From assembly GCA_031291335.1 (NCBI GenBank), contig JARLJF010000140.1, positions 1 through 46,186 of the forward strand: a stretch of 46,186 nucleotides of DNA, written 5' to 3'. The notes below the pieces were generated by a model. That model was not told where the DNA came from. It saw nothing but the letters and a program-made list of their open reading frames with translations, and did no database searches. Below are positions 10,484 to 18,977 of the stretch, in pieces (within the stretch, counting starts at the first letter, position 1; each line of letters opens with the position of its first letter). Position numbers and translations under genes: made by a program. Source of the DNA: Pandoraea sp. (GTDB lineage Bacteria > Pseudomonadota > Gammaproteobacteria > Burkholderiales > Burkholderiaceae).

Positions 10484-12175
10484 TTACGCGGATGACTGCG
10501 GTTTTTCTACATTCGCCTCGTCGCCCGGCGTCGGACTGAGCGCAACGACCGGCTCTGCATCGGCGATCAACTGACCGTTCTCCATCTTCACCAGTCGATC
10601 GGCCAGCCCGAAATAGCGGTCGTCGTGCGAGATCACGAGCACGGTTTTGCCCTGCGCCTTCAGCTCGGGCAGGATCTCGCGGTAGAAGACTTCCTTGAAC
10701 ACCGGGTCCTGATCGGCGGCCCATTCGTCGAATACAAGGAACGGCCGGTCCTCCACACAGGCAGCTACGAGTGCGAGACGCTTGCGTTGCCCTTGCGAAA
10801 GATCGCGCGTCGAGAACGCGCCGTTCGTCACGCTCACCTTGTGTTGCAGGTGCAGCCGCGCCAGCCAGCGTGCGGCAAACGCGTCGATGCGCGCCGGATC
10901 GGTCTGCGCGTCATCGGCACCGAGCAGGGTTTCGAACAGATGAAAGTCGAAGAAGATCGCCGAGAACAGTTGCCGGTAGCGATCGCGGTTATTGACACCG
11001 ACCGGCTGGCCGTTCCACACGATTTCGCCGCTCTCGGGCACATAAAGACCGGTCAGCAGTTTCGCCAGCGACGTCTTGCCGCTACCGTTCCCGCCGATCA
11101 GGAACGTGATCTCGCCGGGACGGAACGTCAGGTCGATGGGCCCCATCCGGAAGATCTCGTCCTGCTGCTCGTGATAGTAGCTATGCGTGATGCCGTGCAG
11201 GCGCACCAGCGGCGCCCCCGATGCCGTGACGTCAGACGCCGTCAGTTCCTCGCTGCGCATGGCCTCGGTGACTTTCTGAATGCGCTCGCTCGCCACGCGC
11301 GCCATGGTCAGCAGCGGGATGTTATTGAGCATGGCTTCGAGCGGCGTCACCATGTACAGAAACACGATGGCATAGCCGGTCGCCACATGTGTACCGCCAG
11401 ACGTCGCGCCGACCAGCACGAACAACACCAGCCCGATGAGCGCGAAGAACAGAAAACGCACCCAACTGACCGAGAAGATGAACAACGTGAGGCCGCGCGA
11501 GCGGTTTTCACGCACGGCTTCGATGGCGGAACCCAGTACACGCGCGAGGAATGCATCGGCACGGCGGCGATTGAGCTTGAGTTCCTTCGCGCCCGAGGCC
11601 AGCGTCTGGAAATGGCCGAAAAGTTCGTCCTGTCGCTGACCGGCGGTGCGCAGATAGCGAATCACTTTGGTGTGACTGACGTGATAGCCGAGCGCGCCCA
11701 GGCCGATCGCCACACAGGCCATCAGGAAGATAGGCCACGAGAGAATCGCCAGGTACAGGAAGCAACCCATGACGATCGCGCCGTTCATCACCAGCGTTGG
11801 CAGACCGATGAAGAAGTTGGCGACATGGTTGGCATCGTCGGCGAGCACCGATTGCACGCGTGCCCCGCCCGTCGACTCCACCACCCGCAGCGGGGCGTTC
11901 ACGATGATGCGCGAGACATGGCGACGCAGCTCGGCCAGCGTGCGCTGCCCAAGGCGCGTGAAGAGCGCACCGGCACACATCTGAGCGAGCATTGAGAGGA
12001 CAGCGAGCGCCGCGAAGCGCCATGCCAGCGCGCCGAGTTCCGCTGCCGGCGCGCCCAGCGCGCGGTTGATCGATGCAATCAGCATGACGTTCGCCACACC
12101 GCAAGCCAGGGCAGCAGCCACCGCGGCGGCAAGCAGCCAGCGTGAAGCACGTAACAGGAACAGAAACAGGAACAC
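10484..12175 (-). CDS. Cyclic-peptide-type ABC exporter (OrbE/PvdE-like siderophore export)
   Basis: A fused membrane and ATPase half-transporter of 563 residues. Several hydrophobic helices fill residues 1-300. The nucleotide-binding domain carries Walker A (GGNGSGKTS), the signature LSQGQRKRLAL and a Walker B region ending in FDEWAADQDP, which is typical of the PvdE/SyrD cyclic peptide exporter family. I chose the GTG at 12175 because GGAG lies six bases upstream and the protein then begins directly with the first membrane helix, as in the family. The same frame stays open to 12445, but that extension would overlap the divergent pvdA leader and has no similarity. Expected role: moving the siderophore or its precursor across the inner membrane. 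An OrbS-like promoter lies about 120 bp upstream. Confidence 0.93.
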   Translation of the reverse strand: MFLFLFLLRASRWLLAAAVAAALACGVANVMLIASINRALGAPAAELGALAWRFAALAVLSMLAQMCAGALFTRLGQRTLAELRRHVSRIIVNAPLRVVESTGGARVQSVLADDANHVANFFIGLPTLVMNGAIVMGCFLYLAILSWPIFLMACVAIGLGALGYHVSHTKVIRYLRTAGQRQDELFGHFQTLASGAKELKLNRRRADAFLARVLGSAIEAVRENRSRGLTLFIFSVSWVRFLFFALIGLVLFVLVGATSGGTHVATGYAIVFLYMVTPLEAMLNNIPLLTMARVASERIQKVTEAMRSEELTASDVTASGAPLVRLHGITHSYYHEQQDEIFRMGPIDLTFRPGEITFLIGGNGSGKTSLAKLLTGLYVPESGEIVWNGQPVGVNNRDRYRQLFSAIFFDFHLFETLLGADDAQTDPARIDAFAARWLARLHLQHKVSVTNGAFSTRDLSQGQRKRLALVAACVEDRPFLVFDEWAADQDPVFKEVFYREILPELKAQGKTVLVISHDDRYFGLADRLVKMENGQLIADAEPVVALSPTPGDEANVEKPQSSA

Positions 12176-12297
12176 GACGCTCTCCGCTGCGATCCGCCCC
12201 CTCGAACGCACGGGCGTCGGGGGGGACAGATCTCGATGAAGGAACAAAGGAGCCACGGCAACGCCGTCCGGCGCATTCCCGGCTCTACCGCTCAAAG

Positions 12298-12321
12298 ACG
12301 ATTCAGGACACCGAAAATTTG
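12298..12321 (-). promoter_or_regulatory. OrbS/PvdS-like promoter for the ABC exporter
   Basis: On the minus strand CAAAT (12321-12317), 16 bases, then CGTC. It matches the TAAAT-N16-CGT iron-starvation box except for the first base. It is arranged back to back with the pvdA promoter on the other strand. Confidence 0.6.
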
Positions 12322-12361
12322 GCCCGCGCCGTTTCAAGATAACCTCGCGCCACCTCAGGGG

Positions 12362-12385
12362 TAAATTTCGGCACGAGACTCTCGT
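12362..12385 (+). promoter_or_regulatory. OrbS/PvdS-type promoter for pvdA
   Basis: TAAAT (12362-12366), exactly 16 bases, then CGT (12383-12385, followed by C). This is a perfect match to the iron-starvation box recognised by PvdS and, in equivalent form, by Burkholderia OrbS. It lies 84 bp before the chosen pvdA start. Confidence 0.78.
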
Positions 12386-12468
12386 CTCTCGGGAAACGGA
12401 TGCCCTGTGCGCATTCCCCCCGATTCCGGGTCCGAGTGAACTCACCGGATGACCTTGCCGAGGCCCTC

Positions 12469-13827
12469 ATGCACGCAAGTACCGAACCGTCCACGACGTC
12501 TCACGTCTGCCTTACTCATGATCTGATCGGCGTCGGCTTCGGCCCGTCCAATCTCGCGCTGGCCATCGCACTGGAAGAGCATTGCGGGCAGCGGCTGGGC
12601 CCTGCCCGCTTCCTCTTTCTCGAGAAGCAGCCCGACTTCACATGGCACGGCAACATGCTGCTCTCGAACAGCCGCATGCAGATCGCCTATCTCAAGGATC
12701 TGGCGACATTGCGCAATCCGCGCAGCCGCTTCACCTTCATCAACTATCTGCACGAGAAGGCGCGCCTGTCCGCCTTCATCAATTTGCAGAGCCACTACCC
12801 GACGCGGCGCGAGTACAACGACTATTTGCGCTGGGCCGCCGCCCACTTCCATGGCCAATGCGCCTATGGCGAGACAGTAACTGGCATCGAGCCCGTGCTG
12901 GAGCGCGATCAAGTCGTGGCCTTGCAGGTGCATTCCCGCAACGCGCAAGGCGAAGCCACCTCGCGACGCACGCACAACGTGATTCTCGGCGCGGGTGGTA
13001 CCCCGCATATTCCGCCCGTGTTTGCGCCGCTGCATGCGGAAAATTACGCAAGGATGTTCCACTCGTCGCAATATCTCGCGCGCGTGGCATCGCTCAACGA
13101 GACGCAGCCGCGCCGCGTGGCCGTCGTAGGCGGCGGGCAAAGCGCGGCCGAGATCTTTCTCGATCTCGCCGAACAGTGGCCGCAGGCGCAAGTCGATCTC
13201 GTCATGCGCGGGCGAGCGCTCAAACCAGCGGACAGCAGCCCGTTCGTCAACGAGATCTTCGACCCGCAATTTACCGACTTCATCTACGCGCAACCCGTCG
13301 AGCAACGCGAACGCATTCTCGATGAGTTCCGCAATACGAACTACGCAGTGGTCGACGACGACCTGATCGCCCGCATCTACGACGTGCTGTATCAGCAGCG
13401 CGTAGGCGGCCACGGTCATCACGCGCTGTTGTCCTGTCACGAAATTCAGCAGGCGAGCGCAGACGGCGAGCGTGTCACGTTGCATATGCACGAACGCCTC
13501 ACCGGCCGCGCGGTGACGCAGCACTACGACGCCGTGGTGCTCGCGACCGGTTACGAGCGTCGCACGCACGAGCACCTGCTCGCCGGCGTGCAGCCCTGGC
13601 TCGACGGCTTCGAGGGCGAACGTGACTACCGCCTTCGCACCCACGCCAGCTTCCAGCCCGGCATCTACCTGCAAGGCTATTGCGAACCTACACACGGCTT
13701 GTCGGATACGTTGCTCTCGATTCTGGCGACCCGCTCGGCCGAAATCGCCACATCGCTGCTCGCGCGTGCACCGGACCAGACCGAGTCGCCGGCGCCGTCG
13801 TCGCGCATCGCAGCCCTGGCGGGATGA
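12469..13827 (+). CDS. pvdA: L-ornithine N5-monooxygenase
   Basis: FAD/NADPH-dependent hydroxylase of 452 residues that makes N5-hydroxyornithine, the hydroxamate precursor of ornibactin- and pyoverdine-type siderophores. The FAD site is GVGFGPSNLALAIAL near the N-terminus. The NADPH site is VVGGGQSAAEIFLDL near residue 220. The C-terminal family motifs ATGYE and HGLSDTLLS are present. The frame opens at 12400, but the ATG at 12469 has GAGG five bases upstream and gives the usual N-terminus, with the catalytic domain starting about 20 residues in. It is transcribed alone, divergent from the exporter and convergent with the FhuF-like gene. A perfect OrbS-type box precedes it. Its product would feed A1 of the NRPS. 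Confidence 0.95.
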   Translation: MHASTEPSTTSHVCLTHDLIGVGFGPSNLALAIALEEHCGQRLGPARFLFLEKQPDFTWHGNMLLSNSRMQIAYLKDLATLRNPRSRFTFINYLHEKARLSAFINLQSHYPTRREYNDYLRWAAAHFHGQCAYGETVTGIEPVLERDQVVALQVHSRNAQGEATSRRTHNVILGAGGTPHIPPVFAPLHAENYARMFHSSQYLARVASLNETQPRRVAVVGGGQSAAEIFLDLAEQWPQAQVDLVMRGRALKPADSSPFVNEIFDPQFTDFIYAQPVEQRERILDEFRNTNYAVVDDDLIARIYDVLYQQRVGGHGHHALLSCHEIQQASADGERVTLHMHERLTGRAVTQHYDAVVLATGYERRTHEHLLAGVQPWLDGFEGERDYRLRTHASFQPGIYLQGYCEPTHGLSDTLLSILATRSAEIATSLLARAPDQTESPAPSSRIAALAG

Positions 13828-13848
13828 ACGGCATTTGTCCAGGGAAAA

Positions 13849-13878
13849 ACGGCACCGTCAGCCTGGCTGCGGTGCCGT
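13849..13878. terminator. Hairpin between convergent pvdA and fhuF-like genes
   Basis: A perfect 9-bp inverted repeat, ACGGCACCG and CGGTGCCGT, with a 12-base loop, begins 21 bp after the pvdA stop and lies in the 105-bp convergent gap. There is an A-run before the left arm, so the minus-strand transcript would have U residues after the stem. It could serve both directions. Confidence 0.6.
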
Positions 13879-13932
13879 CAATCCCAAGGGGATGCGTCAA
13901 GTCGGGAGATCGCCGCAGGTCTTCGATGCAGG

Positions 13933-14856
13933 CTACTGTGGTGCGCCGCCCGCCTGCAACGCCAACTGCCGTTGCAATTGCGCCGGGGTCATCGTCAACA
14001 ACAAGGGACACGCGCCGCACAGCAGCGCTTCGTCGCATCGCGTTCCTTTGCCTGCCAATTGATAGCGCAGGCAGCACACGCGCCGCGCGCGCATTGGCGC
14101 AGGCATGACCGGGGAAGGTGGCGAGACGTAACGCACGGTGTGAAACAGCGGATTGTCGGCGGTTCCGCCAAAGCCGGCGTCTTTGTCGAAGAGCCATGCG
14201 TAGTCGCCGGTCGCCCGCGAGGCCAGCGACGGCACCTGCCGCATCTGTCCGACGATGAACTCCAGCAAATTGCCCGCGTTGCTCCAAAGCACCCGTGCCG
14301 AGACACCAGCGGCGCGATGCATCGCCGCAATGGCCGCCGGTAGATGACCATGAATCAATGAAGCCAGTCGCGCCGAGGCGGGTGGCGATGCGAACGGTAC
14401 CGACGATACGCGCGCCTCATCATCGTGCGGCCCCGGGGGGGTCCAGCTATCGGCGGGAAAGCGAACCTGTAGGGGCAATCCGCCGCGCAGCACTACACCA
14501 CAAGCGGCGGAATCGAGCGTCAGCGTACGACCGTGCACGACGGTGATCGCCAGCGCCGCCGGCACGACGGCGCGGAAATAAAACTTGCCCCACTGCGACA
14601 TGAGGGCTCGCGGCTCGACGCCGGGCACGATGCGGCGCACGCCATCGAACATTGCGGGCAGATAAGCATCGAGATCCGTCAGGCCTATGACGACATCGCC
14701 CGCACGCAAATCGGCCGGCACGCGTGCACCGAACGCCAGTCCGGCGCACAGCGGACCCAACTCCCCCCGCACGACGTCCGGCAGACTTGCCGCAAGATCG
14801 AAAGACTCGGCGCTCACTGGCTCTGACGTTCCTGTTCTGTCTGCCCGATCGCTCAT
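13933..14856 (-). CDS. FhuF-like siderophore-iron reductase
   Basis: A 307-residue protein of the FhuF family, whose members reduce ferric siderophores in the cytoplasm through a C-terminal [2Fe-2S] cluster. The last 45 residues contain RRVCCLRY, then C, C and C in RCDEALLCGACPLL. The double Cys and the final CxxC are the usual ligands. The gap between them is 17 residues rather than the roughly ten I know from FhuF, and it contains an additional Cys. The ATG overlaps the thioesterase stop by four bases (ATGA), so the two are probably coupled. It is the last gene of the mbtH-thioesterase-reductase unit. Its likely role is to release iron from the siderophore made by this locus (compare OrbF). 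Confidence 0.85.
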   Translation of the reverse strand: MSDRADRTGTSEPVSAESFDLAASLPDVVRGELGPLCAGLAFGARVPADLRAGDVVIGLTDLDAYLPAMFDGVRRIVPGVEPRALMSQWGKFYFRAVVPAALAITVVHGRTLTLDSAACGVVLRGGLPLQVRFPADSWTPPGPHDDEARVSSVPFASPPASARLASLIHGHLPAAIAAMHRAAGVSARVLWSNAGNLLEFIVGQMRQVPSLASRATGDYAWLFDKDAGFGGTADNPLFHTVRYVSPPSPVMPAPMRARRVCCLRYQLAGKGTRCDEALLCGACPLLLTMTPAQLQRQLALQAGGAPQ

Positions 14857-15596
14857 CGAGCCGCCGCCAGCGCGCGTGGCGCGTGCATCGCGGGCGCCAG
14901 GCTGTTGGCAATCACGGCGAGCAGATGGGCGGGATCGTCCCGCACGAAGAAATGATCGCCGTCGAAATCGGTGCGTGTGTAGGCGTCGCTGGTCTCGCCG
15001 CGCCAGTCATCGAGGACCTCCGGGGCGAAGGTATCGCGCTTTCCGGCGAACGCGTGGATCGGCACCGGTAGCGATGCGCGCGGCTGGCGGCGGTAGTGGC
15101 CACACAACTGGAAATCGGCCTTGATCACGGGCAGCACCATCGCTATCAGCTCAGGTTCGGCCAGCAGCGCCTCCGGTGTGCCGCCCAGCGTGCGCATCTC
15201 GGCCAGTACCTCGGCATCGTCACGCAGCGCCGCGTAGCGACTGTCGTCTCGCGTGGCCGGCGGTCGGCTCGCCGCCACGAACAGCGCCACGGGTGCGCAC
15301 CCGCGCGCATGCAGGCGATGCGCGATCTCGAACGCGAGCAACCCGCCCAGGCTATGACCAAACAAGGCGAAGCGCGTGCCCGGCCCGATGTGCCGGGTCA
15401 GACACTCGTCGCTCAGTTGGTCCGCGAGCAGGTGCGGGTCATGTTGCAACGGCTCGTGGTGTCGCGTGCCGCGCCCCGGCAACTCGAGCGGGTGCACCGC
15501 CAGCCACGACGGTGCGGCCTGCGCCCAACGCGCGTAGACCGTTGCACTGCCCCCTGCGCAAGGCAGGCACAGCAGTCGGCAGGCCTCAAACGCCAT
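14853..15596 (-). CDS. Type II (external) thioesterase for the NRPS
   Basis: An alpha/beta hydrolase of 247 residues. It has [10 protein letters not shown] at the N-terminus, the nucleophile in FGHSLGG (~residue 85), and an acid/His pair around AGKRDTFAP and FDGDHFF. These are the features of stand-alone GrsT-like thioesterases, which clear misprimed or stalled carrier proteins. The frame is open up to 15698, but the ATG at 15596 gives the normal family N-terminus. It overlaps the MbtH stop by 11 bases, which suggests coupling. Located in the cytoplasm with the NRPS. Confidence 0.9.
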   Translation of the reverse strand: MAFEACRLLCLPCAGGSATVYARWAQAAPSWLAVHPLELPGRGTRHHEPLQHDPHLLADQLSDECLTRHIGPGTRFALFGHSLGGLLAFEIAHRLHARGCAPVALFVAASRPPATRDDSRYAALRDDAEVLAEMRTLGGTPEALLAEPELIAMVLPVIKADFQLCGHYRRQPRASLPVPIHAFAGKRDTFAPEVLDDWRGETSDAYTRTDFDGDHFFVRDDPAHLLAVIANSLAPAMHAPRALAAAR

Positions 15597-15813
15597 TGCG
15601 CCCGTCGCCCTGGGTCGCAAGATGCTCGCGCAGGCTGCGTGGACGCATGTCCGTCCAGACCGTCTCGATGTGGGCCAGACACGTTGCCTTGTTGCCACTC
15701 ACGCCGACTTCGCGCCAGCCGGCCGGCACGGGCCGGTAGTCCGGCCAGATGGCATATTGCTCTTCGTCGTTGATGACCACACGGAACACGCCATTCTCGT
15801 CGTCGAAACTCAT
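15586..15813 (-). CDS. MbtH-like protein (OrbH-like)
   Basis: A 75-residue MbtH-family chaperone that binds adenylation domains and aids their folding and activity. Family residues are present in order: the N-terminal [19 protein letters not shown], the single Cys in ATCLAHIE, and [14 protein letters not shown] strong GGAG lies before the ATG. It opens the mbtH-thioesterase-reductase unit and has its own OrbS-type promoter overlapping the end of the preceding gene. It should serve A1 and A2 of the large NRPS. Confidence 0.95.
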   Translation of the reverse strand: MSFDDENGVFRVVINDEEQYAIWPDYRPVPAGWREVGVSGNKATCLAHIETVWTDMRPRSLREHLATQGDGRNGV

Positions 15814-15875
15814 CGATCGCTCCTCTAAGCATCTTGCAGCGGGACGGCGCGGTCTGCGCCCCCTCTTCGCTGACA

Positions 15876-15900
15876 GACGGACCAGCGTCCGTGCAATTTA
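15876..15900 (-). promoter_or_regulatory. OrbS/PvdS-type promoter before the mbtH-like gene
   Basis: On the minus strand TAAAT (15900-15896), exactly 16 bases, then CGTC (15879-15876). This is a perfect iron-starvation box. The TAA of the TAAAT is also the stop codon of the phosphopantetheinyl transferase, so the promoter is embedded at the gene's end and would separate the sigma-dependent genes from the transferase. Confidence 0.75.
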
Positions 15901-16677
15901 CCCCCTCGGCAACCACGCCAGCGCGGCCCCGTATCCCGGCGGCGCAGGAAGCAGTCTCAATTCGAGACCTTGCAAGGCCCGCGCCAGCCCGGCGTCGTCG
16001 GCCTGCCACGCAATCGCAGATGACGGCACGACCGGCGGCCGGGTCGCGTCGAAATCGGTGCCGGGGTCGGCGGCCACGCGCGAGATCGCCGCCACATCCA
16101 GACGCAGTAACGTCAGACCGTCCTGCAAGCCCGTGCCCAGCGCCTTGAACGCCGCTTCCTTGAGGCACCAGAGCCGGTGAAACAGGGGGGACAGAGGTGA
16201 CAGGGGCGGGATTCCGGTGTTCCGCCCGGCCGACGGGGCCGCCAGACGTACCAATGCGTCTTTTTCTGCCGCGTGAAGGCAGACATCCCACAGAGGACCC
16301 GGATCGGCCACGGCATCGAGCCGTTCTATGTCGACGCCCACCTGCATGTCGCGGGCATACGCGAGCAAGCCCCACCGGCCTGCGTGACTCACATTGAAGT
16401 CCAGCGGCCCGCCCCCGGCAAGGCGCGGCCGCCCATGGGCATCGGTTTCAAGCGCGACGCTGCCCGGCGGCACCCCAAGCTCTCTCCCCAACGCTTCGCG
16501 CAACGCGCTACGGACGGTGACAAACCGCGCCCGGTCGTCTTCCCTTAGCAGCCGGGCCATCCGGGCACGTTCATCGGGGGTAAGCCGGGCCGCCAGATCC
16601 AGGAGGGATGCGGCTTGAGCCGAGGCTCCCGAGGTATCAGCAATCCTGACGAATTGCAAAGTGAGGCTCATTGGCAT
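15898..16677 (-). CDS. Sfp-type 4'-phosphopantetheinyl transferase
   Basis: A 259-residue enzyme that would activate the carrier domains of the NRPS by transferring phosphopantetheine from CoA. The magnesium-binding motif VGVDIERLD (~residue 112) and the LWCLKEAAFKALG motif (~173) are intact. The start could be at 16677 or six bases inside (second Met); neither has a well-placed ribosome site. It is divergent from the sigma gene across a 365-bp region with a Fur-like box. It does not itself show an OrbS box upstream, so iron control may come through Fur directly. Confidence 0.92.
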   Translation of the reverse strand: MPMSLTLQFVRIADTSGASAQAASLLDLAARLTPDERARMARLLREDDRARFVTVRSALREALGRELGVPPGSVALETDAHGRPRLAGGGPLDFNVSHAGRWGLLAYARDMQVGVDIERLDAVADPGPLWDVCLHAAEKDALVRLAAPSAGRNTGIPPLSPLSPLFHRLWCLKEAAFKALGTGLQDGLTLLRLDVAAISRVAADPGTDFDATRPPVVPSSAIAWQADDAGLARALQGLELRLLPAPPGYGAALAWLPRG

Positions 16678-17042
16678 AACGAAATAAACGACTCCTCAAT
16701 CGATGATCGTCTTGCGACTCAAAATATTAATTGCAAACCATTCTCATTTTCACTATCGTTTACATCAAATTTGCTGCCAACCCTACGTAAATTGACAGGC
16801 GTGTCCCTTTCCACGGGCGCCACGCCGTGGGGCGGCGCAGCAGACGATCTGCAGTCCTGTCTTTTCTCCCTGCACCGTTGTGTCGGAATACGCCAAGCGC
16901 GTTATTCCCGGCAGCGTTCGTCCGTCACTTTGTCATCGGCTGCGCTCACGCCCCTTGCCGGGCTCGCCAGTGTGGTCGCAAAGCGACAGTTGCACACTTA
17001 GCCACACAGCCGTGCCTTCGATGCCAATCTGGAGGCAAAAGC
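16678..17042. other. 365-bp divergent regulatory region (transferase / ECF sigma)
   Basis: This gap has no plausible gene. Its half next to the transferase is AT-rich. It contains a Fur-like box (16731-16756) and, on the minus strand, a TAATAT -10-like hexamer just downstream of it. The other half is GC-rich and holds an inverted pair GGAATA (16885-16890) and TATTCC (16903-16908). GGAGG at about 17031 is the sigma factor ribosome site. Confidence 0.6.
16731..16756. promoter_or_regulatory. Fur box-like operator
   Basis: On the minus strand the run GATAGTGAAAATGAGAATGG followed by TTTGCAA resembles the Fur consensus built from GATAAT hexamers and the AATGAGAATNATT pattern common in betaproteobacteria. 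It lies between the phosphopantetheinyl transferase and the OrbS-like sigma gene, where Fur control is expected for ornibactin-type systems. Confidence 0.68.
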
Positions 17043-17618
17043 ATGAGCGAGCAGTTGAGTTACGCCGGATATCCCGGCTGGATACCTGCGGGTACCGATG
17101 AGCCGGAAGATGGCGTCGTCGGGCAGGTCTTCGTGACACACCGGCGCGCCCTGGTCGGTCTGGCGATGCGCATTCTCGGCTGTCCGTGTCGTGCCGAAGA
17201 TGTTGTTCAGGATGCCTACATCAAACTCTGCGATGCGCGCAGCACGTGCCCCGTGCGCCATCCCGCCAGCTATGTGATGCAGGTCGTGCGCAATCTCGCG
17301 CTCGACGGCTACCGCCGCCAGCAGATCGAGAACCGGGTGTTCACGGTGGAGGAAGAAGCCATCGACATGCCGGATCGTGGCGCATCGCCCGAGGCGCAAG
17401 TCACGGCCCGGCAGATGATCGGCGGCATGCTGGACCGGCTCAAGACACTGCCCGAGCGCACCCGCACCGTATTCGAGATGTATTACTTTCAGGACTGTAC
17501 TCAGCGCGAGATCGCCCAGTCGCTGGGCGTGTCGACAACGCTGGTCAACTTCATGATGCAGGACGCGCGACAGGCGCTCACGCCCTGGATCAGCGGCGCC
17601 GCTGACGAGCCGGTCTGA
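17043..17618 (+). CDS. ECF sigma factor, OrbS/PvdS-type iron-starvation regulator
   Basis: A 191-residue ECF sigma factor. The region 2 signature is GCPCRAEDVVQDAYIKLCD (~45-63). The region 4 helix-turn-helix is in LPERTRTVFEMYYFQDCTQREIAQSLGVS. The N-terminal extension and sequence style are those of OrbS/PvdS-class factors, which work without a dedicated adjacent anti-sigma gene; none is present here. The ATG at 17043 has GGAGG seven bases upstream; a longer frame back to 16827 has no support. The four OrbS-like promoters in this window are its probable targets. The Fur-like box upstream predicts repression in iron-rich cells. Confidence 0.92.
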   Translation: MSEQLSYAGYPGWIPAGTDEPEDGVVGQVFVTHRRALVGLAMRILGCPCRAEDVVQDAYIKLCDARSTCPVRHPASYVMQVVRNLALDGYRRQQIENRVFTVEEEAIDMPDRGASPEAQVTARQMIGGMLDRLKTLPERTRTVFEMYYFQDCTQREIAQSLGVSTTLVNFMMQDARQALTPWISGAADEPV

Positions 17619-17648
17619 CGGCGCCCGAAGCGCCCAGGCACCCTATCG

Positions 17649-18749
17649 TTACCGCAACATCACGCCTTCGAAATCGCCGCTGATGGGTGCGATCACGATC
17701 TGGTTCTTCCCTGAGCGCTTGGCCGAGTAAAGTGCGCCGTCGGCCAGCGCCAGCCATGAAGTCGGCGAAATCAGGTCCCCGTCGAAATTGGCAACGCCAA
17801 CACTCAGCGTGACGCTGCCCGACGCATCGAGACCTCGCGTGGCCTCGGCAAACACCGCACACACCTTCTCCAGCTTCTTGCGGGCCTTCTCGGCGGCTTG
17901 CCCGTCGAACAGGACACAGAACTCGTCGCCGCCGTAACGGCCGATCACGTCGTGACTGCCCAACTCGCTCGACAGCACGTCGGAGAGAATTCGGATCAAC
18001 GAGTCGCCCTGAAGGTGACCATGAATGTCGTTGATCTCCTTGAAGCCATCGATATCGATCAGCGCAATGCTGGCCGTCCCCGACCGGCCGGTCCGCTTTT
18101 CCGTGTAGCAACTCGTCAATGCGCGCATCCACGAACGGCGGTTGAGCAGCGACGTCAGATCGTCCTGGTCGCTGATCCTGCGCAATGCGCGCTCACTCTT
18201 CGAGAGTCGCTTCGCCAGACGGAAGCTCGTCAGCCCGACAAGCGTCGGGTAGATCATCAGCAACGGCAGGCTCGCCAGCAACTCCGAGAATTCGATCTCG
18301 GTCTTGACCACGAAACCGATCACCGCGCCGGTAAGAACGCCGCCGACGATCATGGCCAGAATGCCGTCGCGCAGCAGCCGGAAGCCGCCCGCCGACGCAT
18401 TGTGCATCAGCAACACCGAGATCAATACCGCCGACGGCACACCGCTGAAGTGCATCGCCACGACCCAGCCCCCGCCGAACGCGGAATCGCACAACAGATT
18501 GCGACGCTCGGCCCGGACAGGATCGACCGCCGACATGGCAATCGCGTGGGCGAAGGCCGGCCAAAGGAACGCATTGAGCGCCCAAACGCCATAGGCGAGG
18601 TGCGACGCTCCCGTGTGCTGAAACACCGTGAAAACGGCGATGGCGCTCAGAGCGCAGCCCAGACTGCGCAAGCCGAGCACGCGACGAGAAAAGTCTCGTC
18701 CTCTTTGAGATTTGGAACGGGTACCCTGGTCTGTCGATTGATCCGTCAT
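17649..18749 (-). CDS. MASE2-GGDEF diguanylate cyclase
   Basis: A 366-residue membrane protein. Residues ~25-185 form a MASE2-like sensor with several membrane helices and the motif ERRNLLCDSAFGGGW seen in AdrA/DgcC. A GGDEF domain follows at ~190-360 with GRYGGDEF intact, so it should make c-di-GMP from two GTP. The usual inhibitory RxxD five residues before GGDEF reads GSHD, so product inhibition through that site is not expected. It converges with the ECF sigma gene 30 bp away and is not obviously part of the siderophore unit. A link between iron starvation and biofilm would be speculation. Confidence 0.93.
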   Translation of the reverse strand: MTDQSTDQGTRSKSQRGRDFSRRVLGLRSLGCALSAIAVFTVFQHTGASHLAYGVWALNAFLWPAFAHAIAMSAVDPVRAERRNLLCDSAFGGGWVVAMHFSGVPSAVLISVLLMHNASAGGFRLLRDGILAMIVGGVLTGAVIGFVVKTEIEFSELLASLPLLMIYPTLVGLTSFRLAKRLSKSERALRRISDQDDLTSLLNRRSWMRALTSCYTEKRTGRSGTASIALIDIDGFKEINDIHGHLQGDSLIRILSDVLSSELGSHDVIGRYGGDEFCVLFDGQAAEKARKKLEKVCAVFAEATRGLDASGSVTLSVGVANFDGDLISPTSWLALADGALYSAKRSGKNQIVIAPISGDFEGVMLR

Positions 18750-18778
18750 CTCGCCAACGTCAAAGGCGTTATCGGTTT

Positions 18779-18830
18779 AAGAAAGGAGCGTCGCCTGGCG
18801 GCCTGCGCATTATGCCTGCGCTCCTTTCTT
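18779..18830. repeat. 12-bp inverted repeat with 28-base loop upstream of the cyclase gene
   Basis: AAGAAAGGAGCG (18779-18790) and its exact complement CGCTCCTTTCTT (18819-18830) flank a GC-rich 28-base loop. The element lies 30 bp before the diguanylate cyclase start and about 100 bp beyond the terminator of the RidA operon. It could be a leader hairpin, a protein-binding dyad or an old terminator. Confidence 0.5.
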
Positions 18831-18925
18831 TCCAACGACACAGCGCATCAATCAACGAATCGATTCAATTCACCAATGCATTTACCTGACTATTCAAATG
18901 CGCATCGGACACGCTCAATGAAAAA

Positions 18926-18947
18926 GGCCCGCGAATCATCGCGGGCC
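18926..18947 (-). terminator. Rho-independent terminator of the dehydrogenase-RidA operon
   Basis: A perfect 9-bp stem, GGCCCGCGA with TCGCGGGCC, and a four-base loop. On the minus strand it is followed by five T residues and lies 30 bp past the RidA stop. Confidence 0.88.
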
Positions 18948-18977
18948 TCAAATGCTGACAGCGTACGGTTTTGCCGG

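Noticed and set aside
10625-11995. Plus-strand frame of 456 residues
   Set aside because: It is antisense to the ABC exporter ATPase and membrane domains and shows only shadow composition.
10405-12445. N-terminal extensions of the exporter (to 12445) and the hydroxylase (to 10473)
   Set aside because: Each extension lacks family similarity, and an internal start with a good ribosome site gives the expected N-terminus.
12442-13695. Minus-strand frame of 417 residues opposite pvdA
   Set aside because: pvdA has all FAD and NADPH motifs, and the opposite frame has none; it is a GC-bias shadow.
16788-16812. TAAATT upstream of the ECF sigma gene as an OrbS-type self-promoter
   Set aside because: No CGT follows at 15-17 bases, so it does not match the pattern at the four accepted sites.
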